From assembly GCA_029936295.1 (NCBI GenBank), contig JAPYTH010000001.1:62001-126000 (forward strand): 64,000 nt of DNA, in the 5' to 3' direction. Both the position numbers and the translations under genes were made by a program. The number at the start of each line of letters is the position of its first letter. Positions within the stretch are counted from its first letter, which is position 1. This DNA comes from TMED109 sp015660425. Its GTDB lineage: Bacteria; Pseudomonadota; Alphaproteobacteria; TMED109. Below are positions 47,582 through 55,986 of the stretch, in pieces. Under the pieces are notes generated by a model that was not told the DNA's origin, ran no database searches, and worked only from the letters and a program-made list of their open reading frames with translations.

Positions 47582-48550
47582 TTATTTTTTATAAATATTT
47601 TTTATATGTTTTTTATGATCTGCATATGTTTCTGAAAAAATATGTCCACCCTTGCCATCTGCAACAAAATATAAATTAGTGCTTTTTTCAGGATTTAATA
47701 CGGCGTATATCGAATCGATCCCTACGTTACAAATTGGAGTAGGAGGTAAACCACTTATTTTATAAGTATTCCATACATGTTCTATTAATAAGTCTGATTT
47801 TTTTATAGCTCTATCTAAATGAACTGTTTTATTAATACCATAAATAACAGTGGGGTCTGATTGCAATTTCATACCCCTCTTTAACCTATTTAAAAATACT
47901 GCAGCTATTTTACTTTTATCCTCTTTTTTTTTTGCTTCAGCTTCTACAATAGAGGCTAAAATTAAAACCTCATTATTATCAAGAATATCAGATATGTTAT
48001 TTTTATAATCATTATAAATTTTTGAAAATTTAACTTTTGCAGTTTTTTGCATAATATTTAAAAGATTATTAGCTTTAGTATCCTTAGAAAAATAATATGT
48101 ACTAGGGAAAAATGATCCTTCTGAATAATCCATTAAAGCACCTATAAAATATAAATTTTTCTTAATTAATTCAAAAATTTGTTTATTTGAATAACATTCA
48201 GGAATAACCAATTTATATAATTTTACTTCATTCTTATATAGTTTATTTAGAACCGCTACTGGAGAGATATTTTTACTAAAATAATATTCTCCCGCCTTTA
48301 ATAATTTAGCCTTTCCAGTCATATAAGAATAAATAATAAAAAAATATCTATTTTTTATTACATTATTCTCTTCTAATATTAATGCAATATTAGATAAAGA
48401 ACTGAATTTGGGAATTTCTACTGTAGTATTTTGAGAAAGCTCTCCTATCTTACTAGGATAAGATACAAGTTTTTCTATAAAAATAAAGCTAGCTAATACA
48501 AACGTTAGAAGAAGAATACTTTTTAGTTTTATTTTATTTAATATTTGAAT
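47582..48550 (-). CDS. mltG: Endolytic murein transglycosylase MltG with an apparent ATT start
   Basis: An inner-membrane lytic transglycosylase (YceG) that cuts nascent glycan. Conserved parts are ALILEENNVI, LLKAGEYYFS, the catalytic Glu in ASIVEAEAKKKED, NRLKRGMKLQSDPTVIYG, GLPPTPICNVG and FVADGKGGHIF. ATG 48322 would delete the membrane helix (SILLLTFVLASFIFI) and part of the conserved domain. Between the fabF stop (48554-48556) and 48322 no ATG, GTG or TTG occurs in frame. ATT 48548-48550, with AAGGT at 48561-48565 inside the fabF end, gives 322 residues, the family size. It lies in the same frame as fabF, three bases after its stop. Confidence 0.88.
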   Translation of the reverse strand: MQILNKIKLKSILLLTFVLASFIFIEKLVSYPSKIGELSQNTTVEIPKFSSLSNIALILEENNVIKNRYFFIIYSYMTGKAKLLKAGEYYFSKNISPVAVLNKLYKNEVKLYKLVIPECYSNKQIFELIKKNLYFIGALMDYSEGSFFPSTYYFSKDTKANNLLNIMQKTAKVKFSKIYNDYKNNISDILDNNEVLILASIVEAEAKKKEDKSKIAAVFLNRLKRGMKLQSDPTVIYGINKTVHLDRAIKKSDLLIEHVWNTYKISGLPPTPICNVGIDSIYAVLNPEKSTNLYFVADGKGGHIFSETYADHKKHIKNIYKK

Positions 48551-48553
48551 AAA

Positions 48554-49816
48554 TTATTTCACCTTACCTACTATAAGTGATGCATTAGTTCCACCAAAAC
48601 CAAATGAATTAGACAATGCCGTATTTACTATCATTTCCTTCGCTTTTAAAGGTACTAAATCTATTCCTGAAGCGCTTTCACAAGGACTATTTAGGTTTAA
48701 AGTAGGTGGTACTATATTATTATAAACACTTAATATTGAAAATATAGCTTCTACGGCTCCTGCCGCACCAAGCATATGACCTACTGATGATTTTGTAGAA
48801 CTTATAGATATATTACTAATATCATCTCTAAATAATCTTTTAACAGCTCCTAATTCTATTTCATCTCCTAAAGGCGTAGAGGTCCCATGAGCATTGATAT
48901 AATTAATTTCTGATACTTCTATACCTCCATTCACCATTGCAGCTTGCATAGCCCTAAAACCACCATCACCATCATCTGCAGGAGCAGTAATATGATATGC
49001 ATCAGCAGATAGCCCATAACCTAATATTTCAGCATAAATTTTTGCTCCTCTAGACTTAGCATGTTCATAATCTTCCAATACTACACAACCTGCACCTTCA
49101 CCCATCACAAAACCATCTCTTCCTTCATCCCATGGGCGAGAAGCTGTTGTTGGATTATCATTATAGCTAGTAGAAAGAGCTCTCGCAGCAGCAAAACCTG
49201 CAATGCCTAATCGTGTAATTGCAGCCTCTGACCCTCCAGCTACCATTATATCAGCTTCATTTGCCTTGATTAAGCGAGCTGCATCACCAATTGCATGTGC
49301 ACCTGTAGAACAGGCTGATACCACAGATAGATTTGGCCCTTTAAAATTATTTTTTATAGATACTTGACCTGAAGCTAAATTTATTAAGCAGGATGGTATA
49401 AAAAATGGACTTAATCTTCTTGGTCCTTTCTCTTTTAAAACCAGTGCTGCTTGCTCTATAGTAGATAAACCTCCTATGCCAGAACCTATTAAGACACCTG
49501 ATCTATATGAATCTTCATCACTTTTAGCAACCCAATTACTATCTTTTATAGCTTGATCTGCTGCATCTATTGCAAATAATATAAACCTATCTACTTTTCT
49601 TTGTTCTTTTACTTCTAAACACCTATTAGGATCAAAACCATCCTCTTGATCTACATCAGGCACATGTCCAGCAATTTTTGCAGGTAAGTCCTCAGTATCA
49701 AATATTTCTATTCTTCCTATACCTGATTCTGAATTTATAAGTTTAGTCCATGAACCATTTACGGAAGCTGCTAAAGGTGTCACCAAACCTAAGCCAGTAA
49801 TAACTACCCTTCTCAT
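48554..49816 (-). CDS. fabF: 3-oxoacyl-ACP synthase II
   Basis: This condensing enzyme elongates acyl-ACP. The 420-residue protein begins MRRVVITGLGLVTPL. It has the catalytic Cys in VSACSTGAHAIG, the two catalytic His in NAHGTSTPLGD and SVGHMLGAAGAVEA, and the glycine-rich end SNSFGFGGTNASLI. It follows acpP by 27 bases. The fab genes run fabD-fabG-acpP-fabF toward mltG. Confidence 0.97.
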   Translation of the reverse strand: MRRVVITGLGLVTPLAASVNGSWTKLINSESGIGRIEIFDTEDLPAKIAGHVPDVDQEDGFDPNRCLEVKEQRKVDRFILFAIDAADQAIKDSNWVAKSDEDSYRSGVLIGSGIGGLSTIEQAALVLKEKGPRRLSPFFIPSCLINLASGQVSIKNNFKGPNLSVVSACSTGAHAIGDAARLIKANEADIMVAGGSEAAITRLGIAGFAAARALSTSYNDNPTTASRPWDEGRDGFVMGEGAGCVVLEDYEHAKSRGAKIYAEILGYGLSADAYHITAPADDGDGGFRAMQAAMVNGGIEVSEINYINAHGTSTPLGDEIELGAVKRLFRDDISNISISSTKSSVGHMLGAAGAVEAIFSILSVYNNIVPPTLNLNSPCESASGIDLVPLKAKEMIVNTALSNSFGFGGTNASLIVGKVK

Positions 49817-49843
49817 ATAAAAAAATCTCCTAATATATTAAAA

Positions 49844-50080
49844 TTAAGAATTTTGACTCTCTATAAAACTTATTGCATCTTTAACAGTAGTAATTGTTTC
49901 TGCAGCATCATCTGGAATTTCTATACTAAACTCTTCTTCAAATGCCATAACAAGCTCTACAGTATCTAAACTATCTGCTCCTAAATCATCTATAAAACTA
50001 GAATTCTCAGTAATCTTATCTTTTTCCACACCTAAATGTTCCATTACTATGCTTATTACTCTTTTAGAAATGTCGCTCAT
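49844..50080 (-). CDS. acpP: Acyl carrier protein
   Basis: A 78-residue acidic carrier. The phosphopantetheine site is in DDLGADSLDTVELVM (S37). All fatty-acid intermediates ride on this protein. A 135-base AT-rich gap separates it from fabG upstream, enough to hold its own promoter. Confidence 0.97.
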   Translation of the reverse strand: MSDISKRVISIVMEHLGVEKDKITENSSFIDDLGADSLDTVELVMAFEEEFSIEIPDDAAETITTVKDAISFIESQNS

Positions 50081-50215
50081 ATATTTATATTCCTTATTTA
50101 AAGTTTATTAAACTATAATTATTTATGTTTCTCACAAATTATTTATATAAATTCAAGTATTCTTTTTTTTTAATACACTTTATATTTAAAAAAAGAAAAT
50201 AAATTAATAACCATA

Positions 50216-50953
50216 TTAAAACATTGCTAAACCACCATTAACATGAATTGTTGTTCCTGTAATATAAGAAGCTTCATCAGAAGACAAATAAACTGACGCA
50301 GCAGCAATATCTTCAGGCATGCCTAAACGTTGAATAGGAATCTTTTGCATTAATTTATCTTTTTGATTCTCATTTAAACCATCAGTCATGGGTGTTTTAA
50401 TAAATCCTGGCGCAATACAATTAACAGTTATATTTCTACTTGCTACTTCTAAAGCCAAAGATTTTGTCAAACCTATTAATCCTGCCTTAGATGCGACGTA
50501 ATTAGATTGGCCGGGGTTACCAGTAAAAGCAACAACTGAACTTATCTGTATAATTCGTCCAAATTTTTGTTTCATCATGCCTTTAATAACTAATTTAGAT
50601 AAATAAAATGAAGAATATAAATTAGTCTGTATAACTTTATCCCAAATTTCATCTTGCATTCTCAGAGCTAATTGATCTTTGTTAATCCCAGCATTATTAA
50701 CCAAAATATCAATTTTTCCAAGCTCTTTCTCTGCGCTAGGAATTAAATTTTTCAAATCCTCTCTATTACTTAAATCACATACAACTTGACTATATGCCAT
50801 AGAAGAATCTTGATTAATTTGATTTAATTTTTCTTGATTTGTTCCTGTAATACATACTTTAGCCCCTTGTTTATGTAAAGCTGAAGCTATAGACGCCCCT
50901 ATGCCTCCAGAGCCTCCTGTTACTAATGCTGTTTTACCTTTTAAATTAAACAT
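50216..50953 (-). CDS. fabG: 3-oxoacyl-ACP reductase
   Basis: An NADPH-dependent SDR of 245 residues. The cofactor loop is VTGGSGGIGASIA; LVNNAGINKDQL, IQISSVVAFTGNPGQSNYVASKAGL (Ser, Tyr, Lys tetrad) and NCIAPGFIKTPMTD are all intact. In contrast to the two other SDRs here, it keeps all catalytic residues. Its ATG is 25 bases downstream of the fabD stop. Confidence 0.97.
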   Translation of the reverse strand: MFNLKGKTALVTGGSGGIGASIASALHKQGAKVCITGTNQEKLNQINQDSSMAYSQVVCDLSNREDLKNLIPSAEKELGKIDILVNNAGINKDQLALRMQDEIWDKVIQTNLYSSFYLSKLVIKGMMKQKFGRIIQISSVVAFTGNPGQSNYVASKAGLIGLTKSLALEVASRNITVNCIAPGFIKTPMTDGLNENQKDKLMQKIPIQRLGMPEDIAAASVYLSSDEASYITGTTIHVNGGLAMF

Positions 50954-50978
50954 TGAAACTTTTATATATTAAAAAATA

Positions 50979-51929
50979 TTATCCCTCAAGATTATTAACA
51001 AAATTTTCTATATCATCAATATTTTGAATAGAAATGGATTCTACATTTTTATTAATTCTTTTGACTAACCCTGACAAAACATTTCCTGCTCCTACTTCTA
51101 CAAAATAGGAACTACCTAACTCACACATATTTTGAATGCTTTCTCTCCATCTTACAGTTTCAGTAATTTGTCTTATAAGGCCCTCTTTTATTTTTATAGG
51201 GTCAGTTATGGATGCAGCATCCACATTATTTATTAAAATAATTTTAGGGCATAAAATTTTTAAGTCAGCTATATATGTTTCCATATTATCTGCTGCTTTT
51301 TTCATTAACCTGCAATGAAAAGGTGCACTAACAGGCAATTTTATTGCTCTTTTAATCCCTAAAGCTTTATAATTATTTATAACTTTTTCAACAGCTGAAT
51401 TATGTCCTGAAATAACCATTTGCCCTGGAGAATTATCGTTACCTATATCTAAAACCTCATCGATATCTATATAATTTGATCTAATTTTATTAATTATATC
51501 TATATCTACACCTATTAGTGCTGCCATAGCTCCAATATTTAGAGGTACAGCGTTCTGCATAGCTTCCCCTCTTAATCTTAATATTTTTGCAGCATCCGAT
51601 AATTTTATTGATCCAGCACTAACTAAGGCTGAATATTCCCCTAATGAATGACCAGCAGTGAATTTTGCTATTTCTGATAGTGGCTTAGCTAACATCTTTT
51701 CTATTACTCTCACAATTGCATAAGACATACACATTAAAGCTGGCTGGGTATTTATTGTTAATTTTAGCTCTTCTTCATCTCCTTCAAAAATAATTTTTGA
51801 TAACTTTAAGGATAATGCATCATCTACTTCTTCAAAAACTTCCTTTGCCTCAGTAAACGAATCAAATAAATCTTTCCCCATTCCTATTTTTTGAGAACCT
51901 TGGCCTGGAAAAATAAATGCATTACTCAT
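50979..51929 (-). CDS. fabD: Malonyl-CoA:ACP transacylase
   Basis: It loads malonyl onto ACP. The 316-residue protein has IFPGQGSQKIGMG, the nucleophile elbow AGHSLGEYSALVSAG, LPVSAPFHCRLMK with the catalytic His region, and the terminal ETVRWRESI and EVGAGNVLSGLVKRI. AAGGA precedes ATG 51929. The first gene of the fab operon, divergent from rpsF across 161 bases. Confidence 0.96.
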   Translation of the reverse strand: MSNAFIFPGQGSQKIGMGKDLFDSFTEAKEVFEEVDDALSLKLSKIIFEGDEEELKLTINTQPALMCMSYAIVRVIEKMLAKPLSEIAKFTAGHSLGEYSALVSAGSIKLSDAAKILRLRGEAMQNAVPLNIGAMAALIGVDIDIINKIRSNYIDIDEVLDIGNDNSPGQMVISGHNSAVEKVINNYKALGIKRAIKLPVSAPFHCRLMKKAADNMETYIADLKILCPKIILINNVDAASITDPIKIKEGLIRQITETVRWRESIQNMCELGSSYFVEVGAGNVLSGLVKRINKNVESISIQNIDDIENFVNNLEG

Positions 51930-51958
51930 ATCTATAGTCCTTATAATAATTAATATTC

Positions 51959-52009
51959 TTAGTTTTTAAACTAATTATTAAAATCTTAAAACTAATTTTA
52001 TAACTAATT
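51959..52009. promoter_or_regulatory. Candidate operator cluster between fabD and rpsF
   Basis: A perfect 7-base inverted repeat, TTAGTTT-TT-AAACTAA (51959-51974), lies 30 bases upstream of fabD. Two further AACTAATT half-sites occur at 51990-51997 and 52002-52009. The palindrome matches the pepA/lptF site at 40184 in 14 of 16 positions. A transcription-factor site is inferred, not known. Confidence 0.35.
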
Positions 52010-52024
52010 TTGTAAGAATACTTG

Positions 52025-52043
52025 CCTAAAAAGTAATTTTAGG
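52025..52043 (+). promoter_or_regulatory. Perfect hairpin upstream of rpsF
   Basis: CCTAAAA (52025-52031) and TTTTAGG (52037-52043) form a 7-bp stem with a five-base loop. It precedes a good -10-like TATAAT (52060-52065). It could be an operator or, if transcribed from further upstream, part of an S6:S18-type autoregulatory leader; the conserved CCG of that leader was not seen. Confidence 0.3.
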
Positions 52044-52090
52044 TTAGGTAGACTCTCCATATAATGAAATATTATTAAGAAAGATAAAAC

Positions 52091-52423
52091 ATGGCCTTTT
52101 ATGAAACTATATTTATAACTCGACAAGAACTAGGTGATAAAGAAATAGATAAAACTATTAAAAGTTTTAAAGATATCTTAAAAAAAAATAATGCTAATTT
52201 AGTAGATACGGAATCATGGGGACTAAGGAACTTGGCTTATAAAATTGAAAAGAATAAAAAAGGCCATTATGTTGTTCTCAAAATTGATGGAAATGGCCCA
52301 GCAATTCATGAATTAGAGCGTAATATGCGTATAGATGAAAACATAATTAGGTACTTGTCTCTAAAAACAGATAGTATAAATACCAAACCTTCTATATTAG
52401 CTAAAAAAGCCCAAGAAGCTTAA
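52091..52423 (+). CDS. rpsF: 30S ribosomal protein S6 (bS6)
   Basis: A 110-residue small-subunit protein with FYETIFITRQELGDKEI, WGLRNLAYKIEKNKKGHYVVLKI and ELERNMRIDENIIRYLSLK, all standard. It heterodimerises with S18, whose gene follows 44 bases later. A TATAAT about 26 bases before the ATG is a likely promoter element. The short C-terminal tail is Lys/Ala-rich. Confidence 0.96.
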   Translation: MAFYETIFITRQELGDKEIDKTIKSFKDILKKNNANLVDTESWGLRNLAYKIEKNKKGHYVVLKIDGNGPAIHELERNMRIDENIIRYLSLKTDSINTKPSILAKKAQEA

Positions 52424-52467
52424 TTTAATTATAAAAATTTAAACTACCACAAGCTAGGAGTATTATA

Positions 52468-52731
52468 TTGCGAAAAAATAAAAATAAATCTGAAGATAAC
52501 GACTCATCAGCTTCCAAACCTTTTTTTAGAAGAAAGAAAACTTGTCCTTTTAGTGGTCCAGAGGCCATTGAAATAAATTTTAGAGATACTAGAACATTAA
52601 ACAAATTTGTTTCCGAAAGAGGAAAAATTATTCCCGCAAGAATTAGTGCTGTATCTGCACCTAAACAAAGAAAGCTTGCACAAGCAATAAAAAGAGCTAG
52701 AATTTTAGCTTTAATGCCTTACCTTTCATAA
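52468..52731 (+). CDS. rpsR: 30S ribosomal protein S18 (bS18)
   Basis: An 87-residue protein with INFRDTRTLNKFVSERGKIIPARISAVSA and QRKLAQAIKRARILALMPY. The start is TTG 52468, seven bases after a strong AGGAG; no ATG is available before the conserved core. The N-terminal ~25 residues are an Arg/Lys/Ser-rich extension. DUF2232 follows by 22 bases. Confidence 0.96.
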   Translation: MRKNKNKSEDNDSSASKPFFRRKKTCPFSGPEAIEINFRDTRTLNKFVSERGKIIPARISAVSAPKQRKLAQAIKRARILALMPYLS

Positions 52732-52753
52732 TGAGAATACTTTGGATTAATTA

Positions 52754-53632
52754 ATGCCTTTAAAGGCTATATTAAATTCCTTAATATCTGGAATTGTATC
52801 TAGTATATTTGCCCTAGGCTTTAAATTCTTCGGCCCTATTCTAATATTTTTTTCTTATTTTTCACCTTTTCCAATATTTATCATTACTATTTATTATGGT
52901 TTATTTGGCACAATATTGAGCGCCTTAGTTAGTGTTGGAGTTATTATTTTTCTCACATCAACTTCCGTAGGCATAATTTTTTTTATTACTAATATTGTGC
53001 CATCAATAATTATACTTATAGATAAAAAAAATACTCAATTATCCTATCAAAATTTTATTTCTAAGCTAACACTTCTAAATGGGCTATTTTATATAGCAAT
53101 TATGCTACTATATTCAGATAAAATTAATAACTTAATAAAAAATTTTAATAATTATATGCAAGAAAGTTTAGGTAAAAACTTATTAATAGAAAAGGCAATT
53201 TTAGATATAGCACCTGCTATTCTTATTTCTTCATGGGGTTTAATATTAGTATTAAACTTTATTCTTGCTAGAAAAATTATAACTAAACATTTTAATAATT
53301 TTAAAGATAAAATTTTAGATATAGAATTACAACCTTGGGTAATAATTCTTTTTCTATTATTCTTAGTACCCGCAGCTCTATTGAATGAAGAAAATGGTAA
53401 ATGGTTTTGTTCTTTAGCTTTAATTTACGCAACACCAATCACCATTCAGGGCATAGCTGTTATACATTCCATACTTAAAAGAAATAAAAGGGGTACTTTT
53501 TTAATTTATTCATTTTATACTATAGTATTTTTTTTACCATTTTCTGTCCCATTAATTACAGCAGTAGGCGTATTAGATCATATATATAGTTTTAGAGGTT
53601 TTAAAAAAAAAATTAACTCAGATATTGATTAG
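52754..53632 (+). CDS. DUF2232-like membrane protein
   Basis: A 292-residue integral membrane protein with about seven to eight hydrophobic segments: LISGIVSSIFALGFKFFGPILIF, FLTSTSVGIIFFITNIVPSIIIL, PWVIILFLLFLVPAALL and others. A DUF2232 gene between rpsR and rplI is common in alphaproteobacteria, and the topology fits. The C-terminal FLPFSVPLITAVGVLDHIYSFR matches the family ending in character. Function is unknown; a transport or envelope role is possible. Confidence 0.75.
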   Translation: MPLKAILNSLISGIVSSIFALGFKFFGPILIFFSYFSPFPIFIITIYYGLFGTILSALVSVGVIIFLTSTSVGIIFFITNIVPSIIILIDKKNTQLSYQNFISKLTLLNGLFYIAIMLLYSDKINNLIKNFNNYMQESLGKNLLIEKAILDIAPAILISSWGLILVLNFILARKIITKHFNNFKDKILDIELQPWVIILFLLFLVPAALLNEENGKWFCSLALIYATPITIQGIAVIHSILKRNKRGTFLIYSFYTIVFFLPFSVPLITAVGVLDHIYSFRGFKKKINSDID

Positions 53633-53678
53633 ATATTTAATTAGTATAAAGTCAAAAAAATTAAATAGGAGCTAAATA

Positions 53679-54391
53679 ATGGAAGTTATTCTTTTAGAGA
53701 GAATTGAAAAAGTAGGAAAATTAGGAGATGTTGTCAAAGTCAAAGCTGGGTTTGCTCGAAACTATTTGCTTCCACAGAATAAAGCTCTGCGTGCAAATAA
53801 AAAAAATTTATCAATTTATGAAAAAGAAAAAGAAAAATATGAAAAATTAAATAATGAAAAATTGTCTGCTGCCGAAAAAATTGCAAAAAAAATGGAAAGT
53901 ATAAGCATTAATATTATAAAGCAAGCAAGTGATTCAGGACAATTATATGGGTCTGTTAGTACTAGAGATATTGCAGAAGAATTAAATAACCAAGGCCATA
54001 ACATTGAAAAAAGACAAATAGTACTGAAATCTGTAATAAAAAATGTAGGGCAACATGAAGTTCGTGTTGTAATACACCCAGAATTTATTATTAATATTTC
54101 TGTAAATATAGCAAGAACACTTGAGGAATTAACTATACAATCTGAAGAAATAGAAAATTTTATTGAAAATAAAGAAAACAACAAAGAAGANNNNNNNNNN
54201 NNNNNNNNNNNNNNNNNNNNNNNNNNNNNNNNNNNNNNNNNNNNNNNNNNNNNNNNNNNNNNNNNNNNNNNNNNNNNNNNNNNNNNNNNNACAACAAAGA
54301 AGAAATAATTTCTATAGAAGCATCTGAAGAAGGTCATAAAAAAGTAAAAACAGAAGAAGAAAATATAGAAGAAAATCAAAAAAAATTATAG
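53679..54391 (+). CDS. rplI: 50S ribosomal protein L9 (bL9), interrupted by a 100-N assembly gap
   Basis: MEVILLERIEKVGKLGDVVKVKAG and YLLPQNKALRAN are the bL9 N-domain; the central helix and C-domain (SGQLYGSVSTRDIAEELN) follow. Ns occupy 54191-54290. The 13 bases before the gap (ACAACAAAGAAGA) are repeated right after it. Removing the Ns and one copy keeps the frame through ASEEGHKKVKTEEE to TAG 54389-54391, giving 199 residues. Read literally across the Ns the frame is wrong and stops early at 54308. AGGAG precedes the ATG. The acidic tail is an extension seen in some relatives. Confidence 0.93.
54191..54290. other. Assembly gap (100 N) inside rplI
   Basis: Exactly 100 Ns flanked by the same 13 bases (54178-54190 and 54291-54303). 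The low-complexity Glu/Lys codons there probably broke the assembly. Collapsing the overlap restores the reading frame, so no coding sequence seems lost. Confidence 0.95.
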
Positions 54392-54427
54392 TAGTAATAT
54401 GGTATAGTCTTTATACAAATATATACC

Positions 54428-54463
54428 TTATCAACACTATTCATGCAATTAACGTTATTCACA
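54428..54463. promoter_or_regulatory. Two DnaA-box-like sequences upstream of dnaB
   Basis: TTATTCACA (54455-54463) matches the TTATNCACA consensus and TTATCAACA (54428-54436) differs by one base. Both lie within 72 bases of the dnaB start. They may let DnaA control dnaB, but such 9-mers also occur by chance in AT-rich DNA: TTATTCACA also overlaps the aroQ start at 28487. Confidence 0.3.
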
Positions 54464-54498
54464 TAGATAGACCATATTAATTTATGTTATAAAGAATT

Positions 54499-55986
54499 AT
54501 GCTAAATAATATACAAGATATTAATTCTAATAATAACGATAATATTAGTTCTCACTCTCTTCCTCATTCTGTTGAAGCAGAAGAGGCTTTATTAGGCTCA
54601 ATATTGGTGGATAATGAAGTATATAACAGAATAACTTTTGATCTACCCTTAAAAAGCAAACATTTTTTTGTTCCAGTTCATGGAAGAATATTTGAGGCTG
54701 CGCAAAAGTTAATAAATAATGGACAAATAGCTGATACTATTACATTAGGTCAGTACTTTGAAAAAGATCCTGCCCTTATAGAAATTGAAGGAAGCAACCA
54801 TTTAATTAAACTGACTGAAGCTTCTGATATACTTTCTAGCACTGATCACTATGCAAAATTAATCTATGATCTTGCTTTAAGAAGAGATTTAATAAGATTA
54901 GCACAAGAAATTGCACTTCAGGCAGCAAACCCAAATATAGATGACAGTGCCAACTCACAAATAGAAACAGCTGAAAGTAAGTTATTTTCACTAGCAGAAA
55001 CAGGAGAAATTAATAAAGGGCCTATGGCATTTTCTGATTCACTTAATGAAACTATATCTAGTGCAGAGGCAGCCCATAATAGAGATGGACAATTATCTGG
55101 CATTACTACAGGTTTAAAAGCAATGGATGAACTTCTAGGAGGATTGCATAAATCAGACTTAATTATAATTGCTGGCAGGCCTAGTATGGGGAAAACTGCT
55201 TTGGCTACAAATATAGCTTTTCACTCTACTAAAAACTTTAAAACAGAAAATAACAATGCTATCCTTTTCTGTTCACTTGAAATGTCCAGTGTACAATTAA
55301 CAAACAGAATTTTAGCAGAACAAGCAAAAATTTCCTCTGAAAAAATTAGAAGAGGTCAATTGAGCAATGATGAATTTATTAATTTAGTAAGAGCTAGCCA
55401 AAGCATACAAGATAGAAAACTATTTATAGATGAAACTCCTGCATTATCTGTACCCCAATTAAGAACCAGAGCTAGAAGGATTAAAAGAATTCATGGCTTA
55501 AAGTTAATAGTTCTAGATTATCTACAACTTATGAGTGCTATAAATAACTCTTCAAATAGAGTTCAAGAAATATCTGAAATCACGCAAGGCTTGAAATCTA
55601 TAGCAAAAGAATTAGATGTTCCTGTTCTCGCTTTAAGCCAATTATCAAGAGCTGTAGAACAAAGAGAGGATAAAAGGCCTCAACTGGCTGATTTAAGGGA
55701 GTCAGGCACTATTGAACAAGATTCAGATGTTGTAATGTTTGTGTATAGGCAATCATATTATGAAGAAAGAGCAGAACCAAGAAAAGCTGGTTCAGAAACT
55801 GATGATAAATTTCATAATCGCTATCTAGAATGGCAAGAAACACTTGAAAAAGTGCAAAATACTGCTGATGTTATTATTGCCAAACAAAGGCATGGTCCAA
55901 TTGGAAATATTAAACTCCACTTTGAAGCATCATTAACTAAATTTTCAGACTTAGCTGAAGATTACAGGTCAGATAATGGAAATTAA
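54499..55986 (+). CDS. dnaB: Replicative DNA helicase
   Basis: The hexameric 5'-3' helicase at the fork. The 495-residue protein has the N-terminal domain (HSVEAEEALLGSILVDN), a linker, and the RecA-like domain with Walker A AGRPSMGKTAL, ILFCSLEMSSVQL, Walker B LIVLDYLQLM, and the arginine-finger region QLADLRESGTIEQDSDVVMF. No intein is present. The alr start lies 11 bases inside its end. Confidence 0.97.
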   Translation: MLNNIQDINSNNNDNISSHSLPHSVEAEEALLGSILVDNEVYNRITFDLPLKSKHFFVPVHGRIFEAAQKLINNGQIADTITLGQYFEKDPALIEIEGSNHLIKLTEASDILSSTDHYAKLIYDLALRRDLIRLAQEIALQAANPNIDDSANSQIETAESKLFSLAETGEINKGPMAFSDSLNETISSAEAAHNRDGQLSGITTGLKAMDELLGGLHKSDLIIIAGRPSMGKTALATNIAFHSTKNFKTENNNAILFCSLEMSSVQLTNRILAEQAKISSEKIRRGQLSNDEFINLVRASQSIQDRKLFIDETPALSVPQLRTRARRIKRIHGLKLIVLDYLQLMSAINNSSNRVQEISEITQGLKSIAKELDVPVLALSQLSRAVEQREDKRPQLADLRESGTIEQDSDVVMFVYRQSYYEERAEPRKAGSETDDKFHNRYLEWQETLEKVQNTADVIIAKQRHGPIGNIKLHFEASLTKFSDLAEDYRSDNGN

